A stretch of 64,000 nucleotides of DNA from Hsuehochloa calcarea (Eukaryota; Streptophyta; Magnoliopsida; Poales; Poaceae), in NCBI GenBank assembly GCA_036346395.1, contig CM070606.1:14866915-14930914 (forward strand), read 5' to 3'. Below, piece after piece: positions 35,804 to 46,799 of the stretch. Position numbers and translations under genes: made by a program. How positions within the stretch are numbered: position 1 is the first letter of the stretch; each line of letters begins with the position of its first letter. Under the pieces are notes generated by a model. The model made no database searches. It was not told the DNA's origin and saw nothing but the letters and a program-made list of their open reading frames with translations.

Positions 35804-37640
35804 TTGGGAGCACCCAAGACGGTTACTCAAATTCGTAGTTTCTTGGGAATGGTAGGATACTATCGTCATTTCATTGAAGGATTCTCAACGATTGCTAAGC
35901 CTCTTACGCAATTGTTGAAGAAAGAGAAGAAATTCATTTGGACCCCAGCTTGTGAAGAGAGTTTTCAAGAACTGAAGAAACGTTTGACTTCAGCCCCAGT
36001 GCTAGTTTTGCCGGATATTAGTAAGGATTTTGATATCTATTGTGATGCTTCGCGTCAAGGATTAGGATGTGTCCTTATGCAAGAAGGAAGAGCTGTCGCT
36101 TATGCGTCAAGGCAATTAAGGCCTCATGAAGAGAATTATCCTACCCATGATTTGGAATTAGCTGCCGTAGTGCATGCTTTGAAGATTTAGCGCCATTATC
36201 TCATCCAGAATCACGTGAAGTCTACACAGATCATAAGAGCCTGAAGTACATATTCACTCAGTCTGATTTGAACATGAGACAGAGAAGATGGCTAGAATTA
36301 ATAAAGGATTATAATCTTGGAATCCATTACCATCCTGGTAAGGCCAATGTAGTTGCAGATGCACTGAGTCGTAAGAACTACTGCAATGCTCTGGAAGTAA
36401 AAGAGTTGTGTTCGGAACTTCAGGAGGAATTCCAGAAGCTACAGCTAGAACTTGTTTCTGAAGGATTTGTGGCCAGTCTAGAAGTGCAATCTACTCTGGA
36501 GAAACAGATTCGTGAAGCTCAACCCAAGGATTCTGAGTTTGCCGACCTCAAGAAGAAGATGGCAGAAGAAAAATTTAAAGACTTCACCATGGATGATCAG
36601 GATATATTGTGGATCAATGGACGATCGTGTACGGATATTGATGGATTGAGACACCGATTCTCAAGGAAGCCCATGACTCAAAGTATTCGATTCACCACGA
36701 AGTACTCGGATGTATCAGATGTTAAGAATAAGTTTTGGTGGCCAAACTTAAAGCGAGACGTCGCAGAGTTCGTTGCCTTATGCGACGTGTGTCGAAAATT
36801 AAAGGCGAGCATCGAGACCAAAGAGGTTTGCTACAACCGCCAAGATACCGAAATGGAAGTGGAAGAGATCGGAATGGATTTTATTACCGGTCTACCCAAG
36901 ACTCAATCAGGTTATGATTCGATTTGGGTAATAGTGGACCGTTTGACCAAGGTCGCACATTTCTTGCCGGTCAAAATCACTTACTCCGGAGATCGCCTTC
37001 CAGAGTTGTATATGTCAAAAATCGTTAGTCTGCATGGTGTGCCTAAGAGGATAGTGTCAGATCGAGGATCTCGCCACCTCTCGCTTACGCAAAGTTTACA
37101 TGAAGCCACGAACTCATCTGAATTTCGATCGCTTATCATCCACGACATGATGGACCGATCGAAAGAGTCAACCGATATTAGAAGATATGTTGAGAGCCTG
37201 TGCCTTAGCAAATGCTACCAGTTGGGATAGGAGTTTGTCGTATGCAGAATTCTCGTACAACAACAGTTATCAAGCCAGTTTGCAGATGTCACCATTTGAA
37301 GCTTTGTATGGTCGTGCCTGCAGAACTCCATTAAATTGGTCAGAGACAGCTGAACGTGTAGTGTTTGGACTAGATATTATTCAGGAAGCCGAAGAACAAG
37401 TTGCTATGATCAGAGAAAGACTAAAGATAGCCCAGTCCAGGCAAAAGAGTTATGCCGATAACCGTCGTCGTGACCTCAGCTTTGAACCAGAGGATTTTGT
37501 GTATCTTCGAGTTACTCCGCTTAGAGGTGTTAAGAGATTCCACACCAAAGGGAAGCTTGCTCCAAGGTATGTGGGTCCATTCAAGATTTTGGAACGCCGA
37601 GGAGAAGTTGCGTGCGCTTGGAGCTACCACGATCGTTAGC
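35804..37640 (+). pseudogene. RNase H and integrase of element A2 (several frames)
   Basis: The connection domain (TQIRSFLGMVGYYRHFI) and RNase H (FDIYCDASRQGLGCVL, YASRQLRPHEENYP) lie at 35804-36190, ending in a TAG. A shifted frame 36268-37230 carries the rest of RNase H, the CxxC of the integrase zinc region (ALCDVCRKLKA) and the core motif IWVIVDRLTKVAHFLPV, then VSDRGS with the following segment scrambled. The last frame 37187-37639 holds SPFEALYGRACRTPLNW and the integrase C-terminus. Confidence 0.9.
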
Positions 37641-37719
37641 GAGTGCATGATGTCTTTCATGTCTCTCACCAAGAAGTGTCTTCGTGTGCCGTAAGAGCGC
37701 ACCCGTTGGAGTCAATTGA

Positions 37720-37902
37720 ATGAAGGAAGATCTCACGTACAAAGAACAGCCTGTCAGGATTTCGGATGTCGCAGAGCGCCGCACCAGAAACAAGACCGTT
37801 CGTTTCTGCAAAGTCCAGTGGAGTAACCACTCAGAAGGAGAAGCAACGTGGGAACGTGAAGAAGAGCTGAAAGCCGAGTTCCCCAGCCTTTTCTCTAGCT
37901 AG
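37720..37902 (+). pseudogene. Chromodomain tail of element A2
   Basis: Sixty codons with YKEQPVRISD, an arginine-rich linker and KVQWSNHSEGEATWERE, ending FPSLFSS before TAG. It is colinear with the A1 chromodomain and separated from the integrase by a frameshift and a stop. Confidence 0.85.
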
Positions 37903-37930
37903 CCTGAATCTCGGGCTCGAGATTCCCTTA

Positions 37931-37942
37931 AGCGGGGAGGTT
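37931..37942 (+). other. Polypurine tract of element A2
   Basis: AGCGGGGAGGTT abuts the 3' LTR start. It is interrupted by a C compared with A1. Confidence 0.75.
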
Positions 37943-40900
37943 TGTAACATCCCAATTTTCAGAGCTTTAAAAATCTTTTAAATAGTGGTAGTGAGAAAAT
38001 TCACCATTTGGATTTATTTGAATATTAATTTAAAAAGCTTAATATGGACTTTAAGGATAAACTGATTTAATGTGCTTAATCCCAACATCAACAATTGTCA
38101 AAACTATTTTATTTAGATTCTATATGCTTGGATATATTTTATAGAATTTTCTAGAATTTTTTCAATGTCATTTGCTATTTTCTATTGGCTATTTGTATTT
38201 CCTGGATTTATTTAAAAGAAAAATCAAAAGAAAATCCTTTGGAACAGATCGGGCCGAAGCCCAACACTATTCCAAAGAATAGCGCCACCCGCCTCGCCCG
38301 GCCGCGCTCGTCCGTTGGATGCTTGACGCGTGCCCTCGCTCCCGACGGACGCGCACGCGCCAACCCCGCCTTCCTCCGTTGGATGTTCGCGCGTGGCTTC
38401 GCCACGATTCGCTTCGCCGCCGCGCTCGCTTCCGGTACCGTTGGATTTCCATCACACACGCACTCCGCCGCTCGCCTCGCCGCCAGGTGGGACCGCCACC
38501 GAGTCGCTGTCTCGCGAGCTTTCTTCTTCGCGCGCGCCGCCGCGCCATTGCCGGAGCTTCGAGGTTCGTCCGACAAAACCGATTCACCGCCGATTCTCCG
38601 CGCCCGACCCCACCAAATCGTATCTCGCTGATTTCTTATCCGCTCCAAACCGAATCAAACCCGAATCGGTTTCAATCTCCCGAATCTCGAAATTCAAATC
38701 GCGCCGTTTGGACCCGATTTGGGGTTTCAAATCTCGGCATCTCCGTGCCTATAAATACCCCCTTAGCACCGTCCGACCCGCAACCCAAAGCCGCCACCCT
38801 CGCCGCCTGATCGCTCTAGAGCCGCATTTTGAGTTTTAGGGTTTTCGACCGAGCTTCTTCTCCGGTGAATTGCGCCGTCGTCGCCGCCCTTGCCTCGCCG
38901 ACTACACCACCGTGATCAGCAAGTCCCAGGCTACCTCGGGCGCACCTCCTCGTCGCCGGAGTATCGCCGGAGCACCCTCCCAACAAAACTCGAGCCTTCA
39001 CCGCCGCTTCTTCCACGGCCGCCACCGCCGCTGCCGCCACGGTAAGGGCACCCCGAGCGCGCAATAGCACGGGAACAATCTGGTACCCTCCATCGTCGGC
39101 GAAGTCGCCGCTGTCACCGATGACCATCGGTCCCGAGCGCCACCGCCGCCGTTGTCGCGCTCACTCCGGCGCCGCCTTCGATCTTTGGTGTGGCGGCCGG
39201 CGTGGCGCAAGATCGGCGCCAAGACACGCGCGTGCGTGGCTCGGTCCACCGCGCTAGATCTCCTGCTTGGTGCACTCGGTCCACCGTGAACCCCGAGACT
39301 GACATGTGGGGCCCACATGTCAGATTTCTTTTTAAATCTATTTCTTTTTCCGGAAATTCTCGGCTGACGCAAGCATTGCGCAATAATCCGATTTTCCTTT
39401 ATAAAAATAATTCAGGAAATTCAATAAAATCCAAATTAGGGTTTTATTTGATTTTTCAAACTTCCAAAGCCCATATCTTTGGCATCCGAACTCCGATTGA
39501 GCCCATTCAAATTTGTAAATTCATATAAAATTAAGATCTATTTAATGGTGAATTTTATTTGAATTTTTGGAGTTGTTTTGCCTCTGTATTTATTTGTTTT
39601 TTGTTTCTTTTGTCTCGTTTGCGAGTAGACGTCGATACTTCGGGGAATTTTGCAGAAGAAGGAGCACCTCAAGATCAAGACCAATATCTAGATCTATTCC
39701 AAGGCAAGTTATACCTTTGATCATATTGAACCCAGTTTTCAAAATACTTTGTTTCAATGTATTGCATTCTATTTCAAGTATTTATTTAAATACTTTTGGG
39801 TGTAGTTATTATCCCAAATTGTTATGCCACCTTGTCTATTGTATGCCATGATCTCTTGTCACCCTAGGTTGGTTAATTATTAGTTGGTATTATCGTAGCA
39901 CCAACGTGGGTTGGTTAGATACGATTAGACTGCTTAGCCATGCCACGAGTCATCATTTCATGTGAGAGTTGCAATTATAAACTTGACTAAGTGATTATGG
40001 AACGTGTGATAAAGCTGTGTGTGTTTGTGTCTTTGTTACTCGTTGATGGCATGTGTTGCACTTAATCAACAGGGTGGGAAAAGATTTGGACTGAGGCAAG
40101 TGGTGGATCTGTGTGAATGGTGGAACTGTGTGCTATAAACTCTGTGATTTGGGTTAAAACTGGAAGTCTTGCCTTGGTCAATTAAGGACTTAACTTTGTG
40201 CACCATTGAATCGAGCCTTCATCAGACCACATGCCTAGTATGGGCCGGGCCTAACTTAGTAAGTTATGGAGTCTTGACATTGACAACTCGAGTTGTATTT
40301 AAAGCTGTGTGATGGGTTTGGAGGTGTGATATGTCACATTGCGACGGTTCACGCATCCCCGCCCAACGGTGTGTGTCGTTCCAAGGGTTGTGTGTACAAA
40401 TTGGACGGCAGAAAAGCACATCGGGAGTGTCATTGTTTGAGATGAAGTCTCTGAAAGGTTTTGTTATAGTCAGTGCTGGCTCCACTAATTGTATCGTGTG
40501 GGTAAAGTGTGCAACCTCTATAGAGTGTTTAAACCAATCTATTCGAATAGCCGCATCCTCGGATATGGACATGCTCGGGAATTTCACACGAGGGGTAGAT
40601 TTTCATAAAACAAATGGGAAGGGTCAGCTGCGTGAGATAACTTATGCAGCTGTGTGAATAACTTGATTAGACTGTGTGTTCTTTGTGAAATCAATTGTTA
40701 AATTATTATTGTTTATTTGTTTTGAATTATGTTTTCAATCTATTATTCGTATTCAATTGCAAATGTTGCATTTCTGCAAAAGAATCACAGAAGCCATTCC
40801 TTTTGGGATAAGTCATCATCTATAAATTGCATTCTGTGGTATGACTTGCGAGTACGGTCTGTACTCACTCTTGCTAAACCAATCAACAGAAGTGGAGGAG

Positions 40901-41234
40901 TCGTCGCCTGCTTTTGAAGAAGAGTTCTACGAAGGTTGAGCGTTAGGGTCTTGATCCCAGTCAGTTGCCTGTGGTAAATTGATGGGAGCCACTGGAGTTT
41001 ATTTCGTTTCCGCTGTAGTTTATTTCTTTATTATCAGCCTTGCATGGCTTAATAAATGTAAAACTCGACCGTAAGGTCCCAACAGTTATTTGTTATTCAA
41101 AGGTACTCGTTTATTCTTATATTCGTTGTATGGATGTGATATTTCATCGATGTTGACACTGTGTGCACTAGCGTGATCCTCGACTAGTGCGAGAATACAC
41201 GAGAGGTCCAGATTTGCATATTTGGGTCCCGATA
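37943..41234 (+). repeat. 3' LTR of element A2 (3292 bp)
   Basis: Starts TGTAACATCCC and ends CCCGATA, so the usual terminal CA has mutated to TA. TATAAATA lies at about 38750-38757. GC-rich frames at 38185-38840 also appear in the other LTRs only as broken frames and are not called genes. Confidence 0.92.
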
Positions 41235-42334
41235 GTCCGCATCAAGGAAGACGCTCGTGCATTCCTCGTTCTCTCGCGGTTAAGGCAAGTATAATGATGA
41301 ATATGATAAATATTAATGAATGGCAATGTTTGATATATATTATGAGTACTTGTGGATTCATGTTTGTGATGATGGCATAATTGGTACTGTTCATGGTTGC
41401 TAGAGATATGAATTACGTGTTATTTATGGTTGTTTGTCTATGGTTATGAGATTTTGGAGTAAGAATGGGTCATTCATATGCAAAGTTGTTCTGGATGCAT
41501 GTTTGTATTACTTTGAGAATTCATACATATGCATTATGTTGGTTTACTGAAGTCTTGGTCATGTGATGACTAAGCAACTCTTGAGGTCCCCGTCATGTTA
41601 ATGACGGGCTAAAGGTCCCCATGCTTGAAGAGCATGGGCTTGGGTCCCCATACACGTGGAGTATGGGCAATGGTCCCTGTACCAGATGGTACAGGCATGG
41701 GTGTGCATCGACGGATGCGCACTTTGCATTACCGGTAAAATGCAAAAGAGAAAGAGGAGGAAAAAGATCTTGTTGAGCATATTACGTAGCATGCATGTGT
41801 AAAGTGATTGATACGTGGTTTTGTGAAGTATAGTTGATAAGTTATATGCTTGTATGTTGTTGATGCCATTATTATATTTGATGAGTCTTTGGACTCACCT
41901 CTTGCTTTTGTTGTGCTTTTAGGTACCACTTGCAAGAACAGCATGCATGGGAGGGAGTAGGGTTGCTTTGGATGCACTCACCACCACACATTCTTTTAAA
42001 GATGATTATCATTTAGGTCATACCTTATTAACAAGCAAACTGTTTAAGGATTAATTTTGGCTATGCTTGAATGCATTGGATTATTTGTAATAATGAGAGT
42101 GGTAAATTTTTAATTATGCTTGCTTATGCATTAGCTGAATAGATTATTTAAGAATGCTTTGATGAACTTTGGATGTTGAGATATTGATAATAATATATGC
42201 ATCTGTTGGAACCTCTGGCATACTTAATTATACAAAGGAGGTTCTGCCAAAATTTAGAACTATGCCTTATGTTTAAATGGTTATCATGTTTATTTAGTAG
42301 CATTCTAGGCTCTTTGATGGGCTCGGGTGTTACA
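41235..42334 (+). repeat. Family B LTR copy 3, 3' part with hairpin ladder
   Basis: The rest of the solo LTR after element A2. It contains six adjacent inverted repeats at 41589-41746 and ends GGGTGTTACA. No coding region. Confidence 0.85.
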
Positions 42335-42463
42335 GGTTTTTCCTTTGATGGTTGTCTGTTTTGGATATACTGGAATGTGGGAAGGTATCGATAAAAGTTA
42401 GGGTTGCGAATAGGGGCGAACGATTCCTGTTTTGTTTTATTACTATGTTGTGCGCTTTTGAAT
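42335..42463 (+). repeat. LTR D, short continuation
   Basis: It begins with the second GGTTT target duplication and runs to the start of LTR F. Assignment to LTR D rests on the target duplication. Confidence 0.5.
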
Positions 42464-45400
42464 TGTAACACCCTGGCTATTCGGAAGCCAAAATGCTACC
42501 TAAAGAACTAACATACAACCAAATTACGGCAGAATTTAAACTGAAACTCCTCTAAGTACATATAGAGACCAACTTTAAAAGTAGCACGGCAGGAATAAAG
42601 ACTGAATTCATCAAAACAGAATCAAGGAATAATTAAAATGAACCACTAGCATCATTTAACAAGAAAACTTAACATGAAGAGAAATATCATGCAATAGTAA
42701 ATTTATCTATTATAGTTCCTCGGTTAACAATTGAAAGACAAAATCGACATTACTAATGAAAGTAAATTATGGTGAACTGAGTGAAGTGTGCTTGTCTACC
42801 CTCCCCCAACAAGCCGTCATCAATGATCACCTAAATAAATAAATAAAGCAAGAATGAGTCGAAACTCAGCAAGTACGGTAAACAATTGAACAAACCAAGT
42901 TATGAACAAGTCAATCTCAATACGAATTATGAATTTATCTCTGAACACTTTTGAGTATATATGGAAGGAATGGATGCATTGAAAGGAATGGACTGCATAC
43001 ATGCTCATACCGGTATAGCGAGTGACACACCCGTCGGTGCTCACTTAAGCACGTACTTAACAAAGTCTGGGGATCCAATCACCGTATGAAGAACGTTTCA
43101 TACGGGTGTCCGAAATTGCCCACATTGGAATGGTGGGTCTTACGTGCCCATACTGGAATTGATGGGTCTTAACAATTCCACTCCTGTGGATGGAACACGA
43201 ACAATGAAAGAATGGAATGAATATATGCAATGAGTGTCACCTCTTTCATTCACATGGATTATCGACTAAGAACGAATAAATATCATGAAGTTTGAATCAT
43301 GGATCATAGAAATAGCATCGCATCAACAACATTCAACTGTATAACATGAAGTATGAACATAGATCATAGAAGTAACATTGCATTAACAACATTCAACAGA
43401 AATCAACATGTCTTAACACATTGTACTTACCTTCCGCGATATGAAGTACTAGGAGGCAACGGAGGTGCTCCTGCACTCGCCACCTCGCCGCCTACACGAA
43501 TGCGTATTCAAACATAAGAACACACGATATGACGACGCTAGCGGCGATCTACAATACCCCCTTGACTACCCAATACAACAGATAGACCCGAATTGAAAAC
43601 ATACAATTCACCCATCTAAACATATCTGGACAGCGACACAGAAAAATTCATAATTAATGATCTGGAACTCGGAATGATATGAATTCACTGCCCAACGAAA
43701 CTTAACGAGTAAACCTACAAAACTCTAGTTGACAAGATTTCCTAATTCTGCTAAAACATTTGACTAAACAGCAGTTGAAAATGCTTGACAGTCATTTGTC
43801 CAGACAATCAGTACAGCAGCGAATAATATAACATAAATTTTACTCTATGAGTCTAATTTGGGTGTTCTTTATCAATATGGAAATATAATCAAATTGTCTA
43901 CAGAAAACGTTTTGGGTGACAAGTCTGAATCTGCCCCTAAACAATTCATATTTCAACAAACATCTAAACTGACAACTATTTGGTTGTGGAAGGCTACGAC
44001 TAATAGCGGTGCTTCGCCGGCGGTGGATGTGTGCACTGGGTAGAACAGGCTATTGCGCACATACCGGTGCTCGTATTGGTACGGAAGGTCGCTGGAGTTG
44101 GCCAAAATTGGTGACGAAGCTGTGGAGCAGGTGCTGCTGTTGTCATCGACGAACAATAGTGACCTCTCGTGGTCGTGAAGGGGTGTCGGAGATAGCTCAA
44201 GTGACGATGAAGACGACGGTGTGGTCGACCACGACGAGGCGACGAAGACGACAACGCAATCTGAAGAAAACGAGCAGCAAAGGCGGAACCCTAAAATATC
44301 TAATACGGCTGCGCTAGAGCTTGACGGGTGCGGTGGCTTAGGGTTTTGGGGTGCGGAGACAAGGGTGAACCCGAGGACGCCTTTTATAGGGCTAGGGGGA
44401 TGCCGGATTTGGAAGTCCCCAAATCGAGGAATTCTTGGGTTCATTTGAAACACGGGATAGAGTTCGTTTTGATCCCGATTGACAGCAGATACGGGTGCGG
44501 GAAAATTGGAGATAAGATTTGGTAACAAAATCCATAAGGTTTTAGTTGTAAAAATCGTGTTGCTGTTTTGAGCTCGAGCTCTTGTAATTAGGGGTGAAAA
44601 CGGATTGGATACGGACAGATAATGACTCTGCCATATTTGTTTTCATATTTTTTTCCCGGATCCAGATACGAATAATATCGAATACGGATACAGAGCAAAT
44701 ACGAATTGAAACGAATACGGTCGCGGATATTTTTCGGAACATGAAAACCCCTTAAATTGTATGCCAGAAATTAACGAAAACATATAACTAGTTTATTTGA
44801 TGCAAACATTCATGAATTGTTCATATTTTCAGCAACCACACATAACATTGGCACTAGCAATTTGCATTAACTAGTTCATCATAAACATAACACTTAGTTT
44901 ACCATATTTAGCTTATAAGTCATAACTCACAAAGTCACAAGTCATCACACATTCACACTTAGTTCATCACATACAAAAAACTTAGTTCACACTAACATTG
45001 ATTAGGCTAGATGGTTAATCTATACGCAAATGACTGTAACATCCCAAAGTATGTTACAAAAAATAAAATTAATAAAGTTATTATTTTATTGGATTTTATG
45101 ATATTTAAAAGAGTTTTCTTGGTTAAAAAGAAAAAAAATAAAGTCAATTATTTAATTTCCTAGTTTTCAATGTCAAAAAAAATTATTCAGATTTCTGGGA
45201 TTTTATTGTATTTAAAGTGAAAATAATAATAATAATTTCTTGAATTTTCTGGATTTCAAAAAGGTAGTTCATATTTTTCAGAAATTAAAAATAATTTATG
45301 TGCAAAAAATAAAAACCAACTTTAACTTGGAATTAATTTTATTAAGTTCAAAATAATTTAAGGAATTTTTGTGAATTTTTCTAGAATTTTTTTAACTCTA

Positions 45401-46307
45401 TTTGCTATTTTCTAAAAGGCTATTTCATTTGATGCATTTTCTGATATTCGAAAATCAATTAAAATCTCATTTTCTCTTTTGGGCTGAAATTCTCTTCTAT
45501 TGGGCCGAAATCCGGATATCCGGACTTGTTCTTATCCGGATAATCCGTATTCGTATCCGTATCCGCCGGATAGCATGCCTACCGTATTCGTTTCTGTTTC
45601 TGACAAAAAAAAATCCGAATCTGTTTCCAATCCGAAAATTATCCGAGACAATCCGAATCCGTTTCCGTCCGGATCGGTAGGAAACTATCCGATCCGTTTT
45701 CATCCCTACTTGTAATGGCGAACGCAGCGCTGCCTTGCGCGGAGAAGAAACCGAGTCGAAGACGACGACCCTGTGGTGGGGCCCACTTGGCAGCGACATG
45801 GGGAGACGCGGGCGCGGGAGTGCGTTCGATCAGCGCTCGGAGCGACGCGTCGACAAATCGCGCGTGAGCGCGCACGGCGAGAGAGAGATCGATGGATGGG
45901 GACCACTGTCGTCAATCGAGTCGTAGCGCTTGGCGCGTGAGCCGGGCCGCACAGATTCGGGCCCCACGAACAAAGTGTTGGGTTTCGGTCTGACACTGTT
46001 CCGAATGATTTTAAATAGATTTTCTATTTTAGAAAATACATAAAATCTAAATAGCAATTAGAAAATAGCAAATGAACTTGAAAAATTCCAGAAAATTCTA
46101 GAAAATATATCTAAGCATATAGAATCAAAATAAAATAGTTTTGACAATTGTTGATGTTCGAATTAATCCTAATAAATTATTTTGACATGAAAGTGTATAT
46201 TAAGCTTTAAATAAAAATACTAAAAAATAATAGAAATTTAAATAATGTATTTTCCAACAAGTAACTATTCAAAGGATTTTTAGAGCTCTGAAAATTGGGA
46301 TGTTACA
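42464..46307 (-). repeat. LTR F (minus strand), split by a hAT-like element
   Basis: On the minus strand it starts TGTAACATCCCAATTTTCAG at 46307, as family A does, and ends CCAGGGTGTTACA at 42464, as family B does. Without the 1.12-kb hAT and its duplicated 8 bp it is about 2.7 kb. A minus-strand TATAAAAGGC lies near 44385. A hairpin ladder is at about 42995-43195. The flanks TGAAT and TATAT do not match, so it may be a recombinant or rearranged. The frame at 43953-44528 is in its GC-rich leader and is not supported as a gene. Confidence 0.65.
44589..45708. mobile_element. hAT-like non-autonomous DNA transposon (TSD CTTGTAAT)
   Basis: Termini TAGGGGTGAAAACGGAT (44589) and ATCCGTTTTCATCCCTA (ending 45708) are inverted repeats, flanked by the perfect 8-bp duplication CTTGTAAT (44581-44588, 45709-45716), which is the hAT hallmark. 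Subterminal regions on both sides are rich in GGATACGGA-type words. No transposase frame is present. A LTR-like fragment starting TGTAACATCCC at 45035 lies inside. Confidence 0.9.
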
Positions 46308-46799
46308 TATATCATATCCTTTGATTGCTACATTAGATGCATTTTTAGTTTCTTTTTATTATTCTTTTTTGATGTCATTTAGTGAGCTGAATTTTCACCT
46401 TGATTTTTCCCATACGTTCCTTAAATTTTTGGGAGATTTCAGGAAATCCAAATTCAAAATTTGGGTTGAATATTTTTGTGCAATATTTCACCGAAGTATC
46501 CGGTTACCAGATATCTCATGAACCCCCAACTATACATTTTTCCCTAATCCAGCAAGATCTGAAAATTGAAATCATATCATATATATATATAGCATTAAGC
46601 TCCGACAAATTGCAGTGTCCAAGGACATGAAACAGAAAAACTGGTATCACACGCAGTCTCTCTTTCATATACATACAAGTCAGCTTAATGCTAATCACCG
46701 GACGTTGATTTGTCGAAATAATTCGGCAGCTTCAACTCCCTCTTCTCAAGATCACTTTGCCGCCACCTCCTGGCTTCTGCAAAGCTCCAGGCAGCCATG
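46308..46799 (-). other. 3' UTR and downstream region of the phospholipase D gene
   Basis: The stop TGA is at 46802-46800. Downstream on the minus strand the sequence becomes AT-rich with TATATATATA near 46580-46590, but no single poly(A) signal stands out. LTR F begins at 46307, less than 500 bases from the stop. Confidence 0.5.

Larger units (their letters stand above)
29183..41234 (+). mobile_element. Ty3/gypsy chromovirus (element A2), plus strand
   Basis: Same family as element A1 but in the opposite orientation. The 5' LTR 29183-32191 lacks its first 244 bases. The internal region is 32192-37942, and the 3' LTR is 37943-41234. Order is PBS, extra ORF, gag, protease-RT, RNase H-integrase, chromodomain, polypurine tract. 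Several stops and shifts make it defective, though RT is nearly intact. It lies inside family B solo LTR copy 3; the missing 5' LTR start and some host LTR were probably removed by one deletion at 29182/29183. Confidence 0.93.
27868..42334 (+). mobile_element. Family B solo LTR copy 3, split by element A2 (TSD GGTTT)
   Basis: The left piece 27868-29182 starts TGTAATATCCC; the right piece 41235-42334 ends CTCGGGTGTTACA. GGTTT lies at 27863-27867 and again at 42335-42339, proving the two pieces are one insertion. Element A2 sits between them. The left piece includes a 355-bp tandem duplication of the LTR start. Without the duplication the pieces sum to about 2060 bp against 2143 bp in copy 2, so roughly 100 bases were lost at the A2 junction. 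The right piece carries the hairpin ladder. Confidence 0.88.

Noticed and set aside
43953..44528. A 191-codon minus-strand serine/proline-rich frame
   Set aside because: It sits downstream of an LTR TATA box in the GC-rich leader of LTR F; no domain, not seen intact in related LTRs.
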